Origin: Sphingosinicella microcystinivorans
GTDB lineage: Bacteria > Pseudomonadota > Alphaproteobacteria > Sphingomonadales > Sphingomonadaceae
Length of the DNA stretch: 64,000 nt
Reading direction: 5' to 3'
NCBI RefSeq assembly: GCF_027941835.1
Contig: NZ_CP116005.1
Location: 1,379,501 to 1,443,500, forward strand
In this document: positions 28,835 to 38,609 of the stretch, in pieces
Layout: each line of letters starts with the position of its first letter
Numbering within the stretch: the stretch's first letter is position 1
Position numbers and translations under genes: made by a program
The notes under the pieces: model-generated
The model's input: only the letters and a program-made list of their open reading frames with translations
Databases searched by the model: none
Told to the model about the DNA's origin: nothing

Positions 28835-29404
28835 TCAGCCCCGGTCGTGGCTTTCGAGTTCGGCGGAGATCGTCTGTGCGCCGCGCCGGTTCAGACGGAC
28901 GACCCAGCCCATGAGCAGCGCCGTTGCCGCCGCCAGGGCGATCACGAGCGGGCGGTCGCCGGGCGCGACCTTCAGCAATGCGCTCGTGTAGATCGTGATC
29001 ATGCCGGGCAGGAACGGCGCGATGTACCAGCGCGCAACGGACGCGAGCGCCTCGCATTCCCGCCGCAGGCCGTCGCGATAGGCGTCGATGCTCGGCCGGG
29101 CGCCGTCGATCGCCGGCCGCGCGCCGGTGCGCCGGTGAAGCTGCCACACCGCCGCGCCGCCGCCGATCCCCAGCAGGATCAACCCGATCGTGCCCGCGCC
29201 GAACGCGCCGAGCCGTATGTCGAGGAGGACGAGTCCCGCGACGGCGACGAACATCATCGCCGCGGTCAGATATTCGATGCGGTTGCGCCTGCGCACGCGG
29301 CGTTCGAGTGCGGCGTGCCGCCGGTGGATCTCGTCCGCGGGCAGCGTGCGCGGCCGCACGGCCTGCGCCTTCCACAGCGCGCCCATGTTGTTCGTATCGG
29401 TCAT
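28835..29404 (-). CDS. inner-membrane protein paired with an ECF sigma factor
   Basis: This 189-aa protein has about 50 N-terminal cytoplasmic residues (LWKAQAVRPRTLPADEIHRR), then hydrophobic segments: a hairpin near 50-85 (AAMMFVAVAGLVLLDI, IGLILLGIGGGAAVW) and further segments near 125-170. It overlaps the sigma factor gene by four bases (ATGA), the classic layout of a sigma/anti-sigma pair. I see no zinc anti-sigma motif, so that role is inference from position. Confidence 0.65.
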   Translation of the reverse strand: MTDTNNMGALWKAQAVRPRTLPADEIHRRHAALERRVRRRNRIEYLTAAMMFVAVAGLVLLDIRLGAFGAGTIGLILLGIGGGAAVWQLHRRTGARPAIDGARPSIDAYRDGLRRECEALASVARWYIAPFLPGMITIYTSALLKVAPGDRPLVIALAAATALLMGWVVRLNRRGAQTISAELESHDRG

Positions 29405-29937
29405 GGCCGGTTCCCTTCCGCGAATTGCCGGGCGAGCAGCGCCTTGATGCGGTGGATGCGCGTGGCGACGGCCCCGGGCGTCAGGCCGGTGATCTCGGCG
29501 CTCGCGGCGGCGTCGACCTCTTCGAGGTGCAGCAGCAGCACCTGCCGGTCGATCGGCCGCAGCCGCCAGATCAGGGCGTAAAGCCGGTCCAGTGTTGCGG
29601 CGGCGTCGGCGCTGTCCTCAGGCCCCGCACGGCTGTCGGCGATGTCGACGGTATCGAGATCGACGAAGGCGGCCGGCTTCGCGCGCACCGCGCGATGCAC
29701 GTGCCGCGCGCCCACATTGTGCGCGATGCGATGCACCCATGTCGCAAGGCTGCACTGGTTCGCGAAGGTCGCGAAGCTGCGCCACAGCTGGAGATGAATC
29801 TCCTGCTCCGGATCCTCGCGCAGCGCCGGGTCCGCCTCATAACCCGCCGAAAGCCGCGCGATCATGCCGCCATGCGCCGCCGCTGCGTCCGCATACAGCG
29901 CGTCCTGCCGCTCGCTCTGGCCTTCGGGGCCGCTCAT
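29401..29937 (-). CDS. ECF-type RNA polymerase sigma factor
   Basis: This 178-aa sigma-70 family protein has region 2 (DPEQEIHLQLWRSFATF, then SLATWVHRIAHN) and region 4 (LRPIDRQVLLLHLEEVDAAA followed by GLTPGAVATRIHRIKALL). These regions bind the -10 and -35 elements of target promoters. It is the first gene of a three-gene block with a membrane protein and an M23 peptidase, which suggests an envelope-related response (inference). Confidence 0.88.
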   Translation of the reverse strand: MSGPEGQSERQDALYADAAAAHGGMIARLSAGYEADPALREDPEQEIHLQLWRSFATFANQCSLATWVHRIAHNVGARHVHRAVRAKPAAFVDLDTVDIADSRAGPEDSADAAATLDRLYALIWRLRPIDRQVLLLHLEEVDAAASAEITGLTPGAVATRIHRIKALLARQFAEGNRP

Positions 29938-30037
29938 TCCCGCACTCCGCGCATTGCTCGTGGAGGGACAGTCGCAGCGATGCGGGATTTCTTACAAAGG
30001 AATTCGGGCGGCAGTCGGAGGCGCCGGTCCTTCTATT

Positions 30038-30067
30038 CCGTCATACCGGCGCAGGCCGGGATGACGG
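30038..30067. repeat. REP-like palindrome downstream of metK
   Basis: CCGTCATACCGGC and GCCGGGATGACGG form an almost perfect hairpin with a GCAG loop. The CGTCAT...ATGACG form is a common dispersed palindrome in alphaproteobacteria. It lies 40 bp past the metK stop and may also end transcription. Confidence 0.75.
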
Positions 30068-30106
30068 TGAGGGGACAAACGTGGTCTGCCCGGCTCCGAG
30101 CTTTTC

Positions 30107-31324
30107 CTAAACCGCCGCTTTCAGCGCATCCACCAGATCGGTCTTCTCCCACGGGAAGAAGTCGCCCTCGGGCTTGCGCCCGAAGTGCCCGTAGGCGGCG
30201 GTCTTGCTGTAGATCGGCTTGTTGAGGCCGAGGTGTTCGCGGATGCCCTTCGGCGTCAGGCGCACGAGCTCCGGGATCACCGTTTCCAGCTTCGCCTCGT
30301 CCACCGTGCCCGTGCCGTGCAGGTCGACGTAGAGCGACAGCGGCTCGGCGACGCCGATCGCGTAGGAAAGCTGGATCGTGCAGCGCTTGGCCAATCCCGC
30401 CGCGACGATGTTCTTCGCAAGGTAGCGCGCGATGTAGGCCGCCGAGCGGTCCACCTTCGTCGGGTCCTTGCCGCTGAACGCGCCGCCGCCGTGGGGGGAG
30501 GCGCCGCCGTAGGTGTCGACGATGATCTTGCGGCCCGTCAGCCCTGCGTCGCCGTCCGGCCCGCCGATCTCGAAGCGGCCGGTGGGGTTCACGTGGATCG
30601 CCGTCCTGTCGGTCACGAAGCCGTCCGGCAGCACGTCCCGGAACACGCCCATTACGTAGTCGCGCAGAACCTTGTACTTGTCGGGATCGCCCTCGCCGCC
30701 GTGCCAGAAATAGCCCGGCGCGTGCTGGGTCGAAACGACGAGCGCCGTCGCCTCCACCGGCACCCCGCCCGCGTAGCGCAGCGTCACCTGGCTCTTGCTG
30801 TCCGGCTCAAGGAACGGCGCCGCGCCGGAATGGCGGTCCGCCGCCAGCCGCGCGAGGATCTTGTGGCTGTAGTCGAGCGTCGCGGGCATCAGGTCGGGCG
30901 TCTCGTCGGTCGCGTAGCCGAACATGATGCCCTGGTCGCCTGCGCCCTCGTCCTTGTTGCCCGCCTCGTCGACGCCCTGCGCGATGTGCGCGGACTGGCC
31001 GTGGAGGTTGTTCTCGAAGCGCAGCTGCTCCCAGTGGAAGCCGTCCTGCGCGTAGCCGATGCGCTTCACCGTCTCGCGCACGGTCTTCTCGATCTCGTCG
31101 AGCGCGCCCGGCGCCCACGCGCCGTTCTCATAGACGCCCTTGCAGCGGATCTCTCCCGCCAGCACCACGAGCTGCGTCGTCGTCAGCGTCTCGCAGGCGA
31201 TGCGCGCTTCGGGGTCTTTCGAAAGGAACAGGTCGACGATCGCGTCCGAGATCTGGTCGGCGACCTTGTCGGGGTGGCCTTCCGAAACCGATTCGGACGT
31301 GAAGAGGTAGTCGCTGCGCGCCAT
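30107..31324 (-). CDS. metK: S-adenosylmethionine synthase
   Basis: This 405-aa enzyme makes S-adenosylmethionine from methionine and ATP. It shows [18 protein letters not shown] at the N-terminus (ATP/metal binding), [12 protein letters not shown], and [19 protein letters not shown]. Full length with no break. It is downstream of lnt and an XRE regulator on the same strand, an order common in alphaproteobacteria. The leader (80 bp) can form a weak hairpin, but I see no convincing SAM riboswitch. Confidence 0.98.
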   Translation of the reverse strand: MARSDYLFTSESVSEGHPDKVADQISDAIVDLFLSKDPEARIACETLTTTQLVVLAGEIRCKGVYENGAWAPGALDEIEKTVRETVKRIGYAQDGFHWEQLRFENNLHGQSAHIAQGVDEAGNKDEGAGDQGIMFGYATDETPDLMPATLDYSHKILARLAADRHSGAAPFLEPDSKSQVTLRYAGGVPVEATALVVSTQHAPGYFWHGGEGDPDKYKVLRDYVMGVFRDVLPDGFVTDRTAIHVNPTGRFEIGGPDGDAGLTGRKIIVDTYGGASPHGGGAFSGKDPTKVDRSAAYIARYLAKNIVAAGLAKRCTIQLSYAIGVAEPLSLYVDLHGTGTVDEAKLETVIPELVRLTPKGIREHLGLNKPIYSKTAAYGHFGRKPEGDFFPWEKTDLVDALKAAV

Positions 31325-31404
31325 GCGTCTTTCCTGAAATAGTCGACGGACCGTCCCGCTCTAGCGTCGCCGCGTGCCCCGCGCAAGCGGACATAAAGAA
31401 TCGT

Positions 31405-31797
31405 TTATATCTGTTCGGCCCGGCTTCGCACGTAGTCGAGCGCTTCCGCGCGCGCCGCGTCGTCGGGCAGCGACTTGAAGGCGGCGATCAGCGCGCGGGT
31501 CTGGTCGTGCGCCGTGGGCCCCGCGTCATAGGCGGCGGCCGGTTCGGCGAGGCCCGGCGTCCGCGGCGCGTCCAGTCCTGCGAAGAACCAGTCGACGCCC
31601 GTGCCGAGCCGCCCGGCGATCTCGAAGAGCTTGCTGGCGCTGATGCGGTTGCTGCCGTTCTCGTACTTCTGCACCTGCTGCGCGCTGACGCCGAGGTCGG
31701 CGCCGAGTTCGGCCTGCGTCAGCCTGAGCGCCGTGCGGCTTTCGCGCAGGCGCCTGCCCACGTGAAGGTCGACGGGATGGACGGCTTCGCTCGGCAT
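31405..31797 (-). CDS. XRE-family transcriptional regulator upstream of metK
   Basis: This 130-aa protein has an N-terminal Cro/C1 helix-turn-helix: RLTQAELGADLGVSAQQVQK followed by YENGSNRISASKLFEIA. A C-terminal helical tail follows (TRALIAAFKSLPDDAARAEA). Alphaproteobacteria often keep this gene between lnt and metK. It may regulate metK or cell-cycle genes, but the target is not shown here. Confidence 0.88.
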   Translation of the reverse strand: MPSEAVHPVDLHVGRRLRESRTALRLTQAELGADLGVSAQQVQKYENGSNRISASKLFEIAGRLGTGVDWFFAGLDAPRTPGLAEPAAAYDAGPTAHDQTRALIAAFKSLPDDAARAEALDYVRSRAEQI

Positions 31798-31863
31798 AGC
31801 TCCGGGACGGGACGAAATACAACCATAGCGGGTGTATTTGTATCCGTTCCGGGGCGCAAGGCG

Positions 31864-33366
31864 TCAGCGTCTGCGGGCGAGGCTCCAGCCGAGAAGCGCG
31901 AGCAGCGCCGCGAGCAGCAGCGGCAGGATGCGGCCGGCATGGCTGAACAGCGTCGGCGGGTTCGCCTCCGGGAGCCGCGCGTCGATCACGCCCGCCTGCC
32001 CGCGCGGCATGGCGGCGGTGACGCGGCCGTTCGCGTCGATCACGGCGCTGATTCCCGTGGGCGTGGAGCGCGCCATCGGCAGGCCTTCCTCGATGCTGCG
32101 CAGCCGTGCCTGCGCGAGGTGCATCTCGGCGCCCGCGCCCGCGAACCACGCGTCGTTGGAGACGTTGAGCAGCCACGCCGGGCGATACCCGGCCTCGGTC
32201 ACGCGGCCGTCGAAGATCACTTCGTAGCAGATCAGCGGCCCGACCGCCGGGACGCCGCCGGGCAGCGGCAGCGTGCGCGGGCCCGGCCCCGGCCAGAAAT
32301 CGAGCGCGCCGGGGGCGAGCCGGTCGAGCCCGATGGCGTTCAGCAGCGTCCGCGCGGGCAGGAACTCGCCGAACGGCACCAGCCGCTTCTTGTCGTAGCG
32401 CGCGAGGATGCCGCCTTCGGTGTCGAGCGCGAACAGGCTGTTGTGCGCGGCGATCGCGGTGCCGTCGTCCTCGCGGATCGCCTTCAGCGCGCCGAGCAGC
32501 ATCAGGTCGCCGGGTCCCAGATGCGCGCCGAGCCTGCGGCGCATCGACGGCATTTCGTCGAGGAGATCGGGGATGGCCGCTTCGGGCCAGATCAGCACGC
32601 GCGGGCTCGCTGTCGGCGCGGGCGAAAGGTCGAGATACTTGGCGACGGCGCGCTCGACGCCGTCCTCGGACCATTTCTCGTCCTGCCCGATGTCGGCCTG
32701 CACGATGTTGAGGCGCGTGGTCGTAAGCCCGGTCGGCGTCCGCAGCGGCATCAGCCCCGCCAGCGCCGCCGCCGCCGTCAGGCCGAGGATCGCGCCGCCC
32801 GTGCGCCATTGCCGTTCGCCGAGCGCATAAAGCGCGCCCGACGCCAGCACGATCACCGCGGAAAGCCCGAGCGCGCCGACGAGCGCCGCGCCCTGCCCCA
32901 GCCCCGCCATCGGCAGCGCGACAGCGCCCAGCGGATTCCACGGGAAGCCCGAGAACAGCACGCCGCGCAGGGCTTCCGCGAGCGTCCAGCAGCCCGCGAA
33001 GCCCAACACCAGCGCCAGCCCCGCGGGCGCGATCCGCCGTGCCGCCAGCGCCGCCACGGCCGGGAAAACCGCGAGATAGGCGGAGAGCAGCACCACGCCG
33101 ATCCATCCCGTCCACGCGGGCATGTCCTGCTGGTATTGGAACGCCTGCGCGATCCAGTGCGTGCCGAGCAGGAAGTGCCCGAATCCGAACGCCCACCCCG
33201 CCCTCGCCGCCTGCCGCCGGCTTGCGGCCGCGGCGGTTTCGCGGATCAGCCAGCCGATCCCGATCAGCGTCAGCGGCCACAGGTTCCACGGCGCGAAGCC
33301 GAGGCTGCTCGCGATGCCTGCGATGAACAGAAGGCCGAGGCGCGCCCGGCCCGCAGGGACCGTCAC
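31864..33366 (-). CDS. lnt: apolipoprotein N-acyltransferase
   Basis: This 500-aa inner-membrane enzyme adds the third acyl chain to lipoproteins. Several N-terminal membrane helices are followed by a nitrilase-type domain in the periplasm. The catalytic triad is visible: Glu in WPEAAIPDLL, Lys in YDKKRLVPFGEFLP and Cys in PLICYEVIF. A final C-terminal helix (ILPLLLAALLALLGWSLA) is present. Its start overlaps the corC stop by four bases, so the genes are coupled. Confidence 0.97.
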   Translation of the reverse strand: MTVPAGRARLGLLFIAGIASSLGFAPWNLWPLTLIGIGWLIRETAAAASRRQAARAGWAFGFGHFLLGTHWIAQAFQYQQDMPAWTGWIGVVLLSAYLAVFPAVAALAARRIAPAGLALVLGFAGCWTLAEALRGVLFSGFPWNPLGAVALPMAGLGQGAALVGALGLSAVIVLASGALYALGERQWRTGGAILGLTAAAALAGLMPLRTPTGLTTTRLNIVQADIGQDEKWSEDGVERAVAKYLDLSPAPTASPRVLIWPEAAIPDLLDEMPSMRRRLGAHLGPGDLMLLGALKAIREDDGTAIAAHNSLFALDTEGGILARYDKKRLVPFGEFLPARTLLNAIGLDRLAPGALDFWPGPGPRTLPLPGGVPAVGPLICYEVIFDGRVTEAGYRPAWLLNVSNDAWFAGAGAEMHLAQARLRSIEEGLPMARSTPTGISAVIDANGRVTAAMPRGQAGVIDARLPEANPPTLFSHAGRILPLLLAALLALLGWSLARRR

Positions 33367-34274
33367 GCCCCGCTGGCCGCGGCCGGAACCGCCGGCGGCG
33401 GATACGCGCGCACGCGCTCGATCTTGCGCTCGTCCCCGGCGGTTACCTCGAACGACCAGCCGCCCGGATGCTCCACGATCTCGCCGATCACCGGGATGTG
33501 GCCCGCCAGCATGAAGACGAGGCCGCCGACCGTGTCGACGTCGCCGTCCGCCGCTTCCGAGAGCGGCGCGCCCGTCGCCGTTTCCAGCGCCTCGATGTCG
33601 ACGCGCGCGTCCACCGCGAAGCCGCCGTCCGGCAGCGGCGTGATCGCCTCGGCCTCTTCCTCGTCGTGCTCGTCGGCGATGTCGCCGACGATCTCCTCGA
33701 CGAGGTCCTCGATGGTGACGAGCCCGTCGGTGCCACCGTACTCGTCGACGACGATCGCCATGTGCGTGCGCCCCTGCCGCATCCGCGCGAGCAGATCGAG
33801 CACGCGCATCGCGGGCGGCACGAACAGCACCGGGCGCAGCAGGCTCTCCGCCGCCACGTTGGCGCTGCGCCCCTCGCCCGCGATCACGGCGTAGACGTCC
33901 TTCACGTGAATCATGCCGATCACATCGTCGAGCGATTCGCGGAAAACCGGCAGGCGGCTGTGCCCGGCATCGACGAACGCCGCGACCAGCGTCTGGAAAC
34001 TGTCCTCCACGTCGCAGGCGATGATGTCGCCGCGCGGCACCATCACGTCGCCGACGCGCCGCTCGCCGAAATCGAGCAGATTCCGCAGCATCAGGCGCTC
34101 TGTCTGGGAAAGATCGTCGCCTTCGGGGGTGTCGTCGGCGTGGTCCTCGAGGGCTTCCTCGATGCTCTCGCGCAGCGTCGCTTCGCCGCCGCGGCCGAAG
34201 ATCAGGCTCCGCAAGGCGCGGAGAAGGGGTCGGAACGGCTGGTCGCCGCTGCTACTCGGAGGTTCGTCGCTCAT
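33363..34274 (-). CDS. corC: CBS-domain protein, CorC/HlyC type
   Basis: This 303-aa cytoplasmic protein has two CBS domains (VMVPRGDIIACDVED, then VLFVPPAMRVLDLLA) and a C-terminal CorC/HlyC transporter-associated domain (GGLVFMLAGHIPVIGE). The long membrane DUF21/CNNM domain of larger relatives is absent, as in CorC. It is linked to magnesium/cobalt efflux in gammaproteobacteria. The start at MSDEPPSS is chosen for the standard N-terminus. It sits in the conserved phoH-ybeY-corC-lnt run. Confidence 0.94.
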   Translation of the reverse strand: MSDEPPSSSGDQPFRPLLRALRSLIFGRGGEATLRESIEEALEDHADDTPEGDDLSQTERLMLRNLLDFGERRVGDVMVPRGDIIACDVEDSFQTLVAAFVDAGHSRLPVFRESLDDVIGMIHVKDVYAVIAGEGRSANVAAESLLRPVLFVPPAMRVLDLLARMRQGRTHMAIVVDEYGGTDGLVTIEDLVEEIVGDIADEHDEEEAEAITPLPDGGFAVDARVDIEALETATGAPLSEAADGDVDTVGGLVFMLAGHIPVIGEIVEHPGGWSFEVTAGDERKIERVRAYPPPAVPAAASGA

Positions 34275-34287
34275 CGTTTCCGAACCG

Positions 34288-34794
34288 TCATGCCTCGCCG
34301 GCGTAGGGGTTGGCAATCCCCAGCGACCCGAGCGCGCGGTGTTCCATCTCCTCCATCGCCTCGGCTTCGGCGTCATGCTCGTGGTCGTAGCCGACGAGAT
34401 GCAGGAGCCCGTGGACGATGAGATGCGTCGCGTGATCGGCGATGCCGATGCCGCGCTCGGCGGCTTCGCGCGCCACGACGCCGTCGGCGAGCACGATGTC
34501 GCCGAGCAGCACCTCGCCGTCGTCGCTGTTGGAAAGGCCCTCCAGCAGGTCGGGCTGCACCATCGGGAACGACAGCACGTTCGTGGGCTTGTCCTTGCCG
34601 CGATACTGCGCGTTCAGCGTCTTCACCTCGGCATCGTCGGTCAGGCGAATCGAAACCTCGCAGCAGAAGCTCGCGTCGATCAGGCCCGCATAGGGCGTCT
34701 CGGCGAGCGCGGCGCGGCAGGCGGTTTCGGCGAGCGCTGTCCAGTCGGCATCCGGCCATGCGCCGCCCGCGATGCTCGCGGCGACGTCAAGCAT
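34288..34794 (-). CDS. ybeY: endoribonuclease YbeY (rRNA maturation factor)
   Basis: This 168-aa zinc-dependent RNase takes part in 16S rRNA 3' processing and ribosome quality control. The zinc motif [14 protein letters not shown] (HxxxHxxGyDH) is intact and is preceded by the family's NVLSFPM and LGDIVLA blocks. It overlaps the end of phoH by eight bases, indicating one operon. Confidence 0.97.
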   Translation of the reverse strand: MLDVAASIAGGAWPDADWTALAETACRAALAETPYAGLIDASFCCEVSIRLTDDAEVKTLNAQYRGKDKPTNVLSFPMVQPDLLEGLSNSDDGEVLLGDIVLADGVVAREAAERGIGIADHATHLIVHGLLHLVGYDHEHDAEAEAMEEMEHRALGSLGIANPYAGEA

Positions 34795-35791
34795 CGGGGC
34801 CTTCGTAGGCCTCCACGATGCGGCCGACGATCGGATGGCGCACCACGTCGCCTGCGCCGAAGCGCACCACGGCGATGCCCTCGATGCCCTCGAGGCGCTG
34901 CGTGGCGTCGTGAAGTCCGGAGCGGCCGGGGTTGGGCAGGTCGACCTGCTTCGGGTCGCCGCAGATCACCATGCGGCTGCCCTGCCCGAAGCGGGTGAGG
35001 AACATCTTCATCTGCTCGGGCGTGGTGTTCTGCGCCTCGTCGAGGATGACGAAGGCATTGGCGAGCGTGCGCCCGCGCATGAAGGCGATGGGCGCGATCT
35101 CGATCTCGCCGCTGGCGATGCGCCGCTCCACCTGTTCGGACGGCAGCATGTCGTAGAGCGCGTCGTAGAGCGGCCGGAGGTAGGGATCGACCTTCTCGCG
35201 CATGTCGCCGGGGAGGAAGCCGAGCCGCTCGCCCGCCTCCACCGCCGGGCGCGACAGGATCAGCCGGTCGACCGAGCCCGCGATGAGCTGGCTCACCGCC
35301 TGCGCCACCGCCACATAGGTCTTGCCCGTGCCCGCCGGTCCCAATGCGAAGATGATGTCCTGCCGGCTGAGCGCCTCCATGTAGCGAAGCTGCGTCGGCG
35401 AGCGCGGCACGATGGTCTTGCGCCGCGTGCGGATGATGACCGGCGAGGCGCCGCCGTCCTCGGCGCGGACGAGGCCTTCGAGCGACGGGTCCTGCGACAG
35501 CGCGAGCGCGCCCTCCACGTCGCCGACATCGACGCTCTGGCCGAGCGCGAGGCGATTGTAGAGGCCGGTCAGCACGTCGCGCGCCCGCGCCGCGGCGTGG
35601 GCCTCGCCCTCGATCGAAAGCCGGTTGCCGCGCGCGGCGATATAGACGCCGAGCCGGTTCTCGATGGCGATCAGGTTCTGGTCGTACTGGCCGAACAGCG
35701 CGCCGAGCAGTTCGGCGCGGTTGAAATCGAGTTCGAGCCGGACGCGGTCGTTCGCGGCGGGCGGGGAGAGCGGAGCGGATTTTCTGGCCAT
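34787..35791 (-). CDS. phoH: PhoH-family ATPase
   Basis: This 334-aa protein has an N-terminal KH-like region ([16 protein letters not shown]) and a P-loop ATPase domain with [15 protein letters not shown] and Walker [17 protein letters not shown]. This is the PhoH/YbeZ type that partners YbeY, probably in RNA metabolism. The start is MARKSAPLS, two bases after the miaB stop. The conserved neighbourhood supports the call. Confidence 0.96.
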   Translation of the reverse strand: MARKSAPLSPPAANDRVRLELDFNRAELLGALFGQYDQNLIAIENRLGVYIAARGNRLSIEGEAHAAARARDVLTGLYNRLALGQSVDVGDVEGALALSQDPSLEGLVRAEDGGASPVIIRTRRKTIVPRSPTQLRYMEALSRQDIIFALGPAGTGKTYVAVAQAVSQLIAGSVDRLILSRPAVEAGERLGFLPGDMREKVDPYLRPLYDALYDMLPSEQVERRIASGEIEIAPIAFMRGRTLANAFVILDEAQNTTPEQMKMFLTRFGQGSRMVICGDPKQVDLPNPGRSGLHDATQRLEGIEGIAVVRFGAGDVVRHPIVGRIVEAYEGPDA

Positions 35792-35793
35792 CG

Positions 35794-37125
35794 TCAGGCA
35801 GCTTCGGCGAACGCGATGCGTCCTGCAAGACTGTTCGCGAAGGCGCCTTCGATCTCCACCGTCACGATGTCTCCGATGCTCGCGCCGCGCGCGTCGACGT
35901 ATACGGATTGCAGCCACGGCGACTTGCCGATGAGCTGCCCCACGTGCTTGCCGGGGCGTTCCAGCAGGATGGGCATGGTGCGGCCGAGCGCGGCGCGGTT
36001 GAACGCCAGCTGCTGTTCCTGCACCAGCGCCTGCAGCCGGTGCAGCCGGTCCGACTTCACGTCCTCGCCGATCTGTCCGCCCATCTCCGCCGCCGGGGTG
36101 CCGGGGCGCGCCGAATATTTGAACGAATAGGCCTGCGCGTAGTTCGCCGCGCGGATGATCGCGAGCGTCTCCTCGAACTCGGCCTCGGTCTCGCCGGGAA
36201 AGCCGACGATGAAGTCGCCGGAGATCGCCATGTCGGCGCGCGCGGCGCGCAGCTTCTCGATGATGGCGAGATAGGTCTCGGCCGTGTGCGAGCGGTTCAT
36301 CGCCTTCAGCACACGGTTGGAGCCGGACTGCACGGGGAGGTGCAGGTAGGGCATCAGTTTGGGCGTGGCGCCGTGCGCGTCGATCAGCGCGTCCGTCATG
36401 TCGGCGGGATGGCTCGTCGTGTAGCGGATGCGGGCGATCCCCTCGATCGCCGCGACCTCGGCGATGAGCGCCGCGAAGTCGGTGCCGTCGTGGCGATAGG
36501 CGTTGACGTTCTGCCCGAGCAGCACGATCTCGCGCGCGCCCTCGCCCGCGAGGCGGCGGGCCTCTTCAAGGATTGCTGCCGCGGGCCGCGAAACCTCGGC
36601 GCCGCGCGTGTAGGGCACGACGCAGTAGGTGCAGAACTTGTCGCAGCCCTCCTGGATCGTCAGGAACGACGAGGGCGCGGCCTTGCGGCGCTTGCCGAGC
36701 GCCTCGAACTTCTCCAGCGTCGGCAGGTCGGTCTCGACCGGGCGCTCCTTCGCCCGCGCGATCAGGTCCGGCAGCCGGTGATAGGCCTGCGGCCCCACGA
36801 CGACATCGACCGCGGGCGCGCGGCGCACGATCTCGGCGCCTTCCGCCTGCGCCACGCAGCCCGCGACCGCGACGACCGGCTTCGGCCCCTCGCGGTGCTT
36901 CAGCCGTCCGATCTCCGAATAGACCTTCTCGCTGGCGCGTTCGCGGATGTGGCAGGTGTTGAGCACGACGATATCGGCGTCCTCCGCCGAGGCCGCCGGC
37001 GTGTGGCCTTCCGCCTCCAGCAGCTCCGCCATGCGCTCGCTGTCGTAGACGTTCATCTGGCAGCCGAACGTCTTGACGAAATAGGAACGGGAATCGCGCA
37101 CCGGCGTGCCTTCGGCTCGCGTCAA
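35794..37125 (-). CDS. miaB: tRNA-2-methylthio-N6-dimethylallyladenosine synthase
   Basis: This 443-aa radical-SAM methylthiotransferase modifies A37 of tRNAs reading UNN codons. The N-terminal UPF0004 cluster cysteines lie in [22 protein letters not shown] and [10 protein letters not shown]. The radical-SAM cluster is [15 protein letters not shown], and a C-terminal TRAM domain follows. Its start overlaps the fur stop by four bases, so translation is probably coupled. Confidence 0.97.
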   Translation of the reverse strand: MTRAEGTPVRDSRSYFVKTFGCQMNVYDSERMAELLEAEGHTPAASAEDADIVVLNTCHIRERASEKVYSEIGRLKHREGPKPVVAVAGCVAQAEGAEIVRRAPAVDVVVGPQAYHRLPDLIARAKERPVETDLPTLEKFEALGKRRKAAPSSFLTIQEGCDKFCTYCVVPYTRGAEVSRPAAAILEEARRLAGEGAREIVLLGQNVNAYRHDGTDFAALIAEVAAIEGIARIRYTTSHPADMTDALIDAHGATPKLMPYLHLPVQSGSNRVLKAMNRSHTAETYLAIIEKLRAARADMAISGDFIVGFPGETEAEFEETLAIIRAANYAQAYSFKYSARPGTPAAEMGGQIGEDVKSDRLHRLQALVQEQQLAFNRAALGRTMPILLERPGKHVGQLIGKSPWLQSVYVDARGASIGDIVTVEIEGAFANSLAGRIAFAEAA

Positions 37126-37547
37126 TTCGCGGGCGTGGTCTTGCGCGCCCGGCCGTAGAGCTCCAGCCGGTGATCGACCAGCTCGAAGCCGAGGCGGTCG
37201 GCGATCGCGCGCTGCAGCTCTTCGAGCGCGTCGTCGTGGAACTCGATGACGGCGCCGGTCTCCACGTCGATCAGGTGATCGTGATGCTCCTCGGGCGTCG
37301 GCTCATAGCGCGAGCGGCCGTCGCGGAAATCGTGACGTTCGAGGATGCCGGCCTCCTCGAAGAGGCGCACCGTGCGATAGACCGTGGCGATGGAAATGCC
37401 GGCATCGATCGCCGATGCCCGCCGATACAGCTCCTCGACATCGGGATGGTCGTCCGCATCGGAGAGCACCCGCGCGATCACGCGGCGCTGTTCGGTGATG
37501 CGCAGGCCGCGCTCGGCGCAAATGGCTTCGATGTCGATCTTGGTCAT
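37122..37547 (-). CDS. fur: Fur-family ferric uptake regulator
   Basis: This 141-aa metalloregulator has a winged helix ([31 protein letters not shown]) and a dimerisation/metal domain with [13 protein letters not shown] and [10 protein letters not shown]. The C-terminal CxxC pairs seen in E. coli Fur are missing, as in many alphaproteobacterial Fur/Mur proteins. It represses iron-uptake genes when loaded with metal. The start at [10 protein letters not shown] is the usual N-terminus. Confidence 0.94.
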   Translation of the reverse strand: MTKIDIEAICAERGLRITEQRRVIARVLSDADDHPDVEELYRRASAIDAGISIATVYRTVRLFEEAGILERHDFRDGRSRYEPTPEEHHDHLIDVETGAVIEFHDDALEELQRAIADRLGFELVDHRLELYGRARKTTPAN

Positions 37548-37627
37548 GGGCGGAGTGTAGGCACGGAAACAGGGACGGACAAGTCCGTCCCTGCGCGTCC
37601 CTGATGCCTTCGCGCGTTTGGCGCGGG

Positions 37628-38047
37628 CTACTTGCGTTTGCCGGCGCGCTTGGTGCCGAGGCCGATCTTCTTGGCGAGCGCCTGGCGCTGCAAGGCGTAG
37701 TTGGGGGCGACCATCGGATAGTCGGCGGGAAGGTTCCACTTCGCGCGATACTCGTCCGGCGTCATGTTGTAGTGCGTCATCAGGTGGCGTTTCAGCATTT
37801 TCAGCTTCTTGCCGTCCTCCAGACAGATGATGAAGTCGGGCTTCACCGATGCGCGGACCGAAACCGCAGGTTCCTGGCGCGGCTTTGCAGGCTCCACCGC
37901 CCCACCAAGCTTCGCGAGCGTCGAATAGACGTTCTCGATCACGTTCGGCAGGTCCGAAACCGCCACCGTATTGTTTGCGACATGCGACGACACGATGTCC
38001 GCCGTGAGCGCAAGTAGCTCCTGATGATTTTCGCTTTGTTCGTTCAT
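37628..38047 (-). CDS. mucR: MucR/Ros-family transcriptional regulator
   Basis: This 139-aa regulator carries the prokaryotic zinc-finger region: FIICLEDGKKLKMLKRHLMT, then HYNMTPDEYRAKWNLPADYP. The zinc-finger cysteine pair is reduced to one Cys with the two histidines kept, as in several sphingomonad and caulobacter copies. MucR proteins bind A/T-rich promoters and control surface and cell-cycle genes. The gene is monocistronic, with an A/T-rich leader of about 100 bp. Confidence 0.93.
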   Translation of the reverse strand: MNEQSENHQELLALTADIVSSHVANNTVAVSDLPNVIENVYSTLAKLGGAVEPAKPRQEPAVSVRASVKPDFIICLEDGKKLKMLKRHLMTHYNMTPDEYRAKWNLPADYPMVAPNYALQRQALAKKIGLGTKRAGKRK

Positions 38048-38150
38048 AAGACCTGTTGACCCCGACTGTTTTGTTGTTGGACTGCCGAACTTATGTAGCG
38101 TCCGAATGATTTTCGCAAGATTTAACGTATTTTACGAACAGTCGAAATAT

Positions 38151-38609
38151 CTACAGTGACAGCGCCATGGTCATCGCATCGAAGCGCAAGTGATTTTCGC
38201 CGGAATAATAATCTTTTCTCTGTCCGACACAGATAAACCCCTGGCGTTCATAAAGCCCGCGCGCGGCATTGTTGCCGGCGCGGACTTCCAGGAACATGCG
38301 CCGGGCGCCGGATTGTTTCGCAAGATCAACGGATCGTTTCAACAGTTCCGTTCCGATACCCTGCCCGCAGCGCGGCGGATCGACGGCGATCAGCAGAAGC
38401 TCGCAGTCCTCGCCCGCGAAGCGCGTCAGCGTGAAGCCGGCGGGCGCCGCGTCCGCAACCGCCATTTCGGAGCGCGTGCCCGGCATCGTCAGCGTGCCGA
38501 GCAGCTGGCTGCCGTTCCAGCCCTCGCCGTAGCGCGGATCGAAGGCGCGCGACATCAGCACCGCGAGCGCGGGCACGTCGTCGATCGTGACGGTGCGGAA
38601 ATGCCTCAT
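38151..38609 (-). CDS. rimI: ribosomal-protein-alanine N-acetyltransferase (GNAT)
   Basis: This 152-aa GNAT protein has the acetyl-CoA loop AVDPPRCGQGIGTELLKRSV and the RimI-type segment MFLEVRAGNNAARGLYERQG, ending FDAMTMALSL. RimI acetylates the N-terminal alanine of ribosomal protein S18. Its start overlaps the tsaB stop by four bases, and tsaB-rimI is a common operon, which favours this call over a generic GNAT. Confidence 0.92.
   Translation of the reverse strand: MRHFRTVTIDDVPALAVLMSRAFDPRYGEGWNGSQLLGTLTMPGTRSEMAVADAAPAGFTLTRFAGEDCELLLIAVDPPRCGQGIGTELLKRSVDLAKQSGARRMFLEVRAGNNAARGLYERQGFICVGQRKDYYSGENHLRFDAMTMALSL

Noticed and set aside
31325-31404. Possible SAM riboswitch in the metK leader
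   Set aside because: Only a short GTCCGCT/AGCGGGAC pairing is visible; it fits none of the SAM-I, SAM-II, SAM-V or SAM/SAH patterns I know.
31507-33894. A 795-codon plus-strand frame antisense to the XRE gene, lnt and corC
   Set aside because: A typical GC-rich shadow frame with low-complexity Arg/Ala/Asp content and no domain; the opposite strand has Lnt with its catalytic triad.
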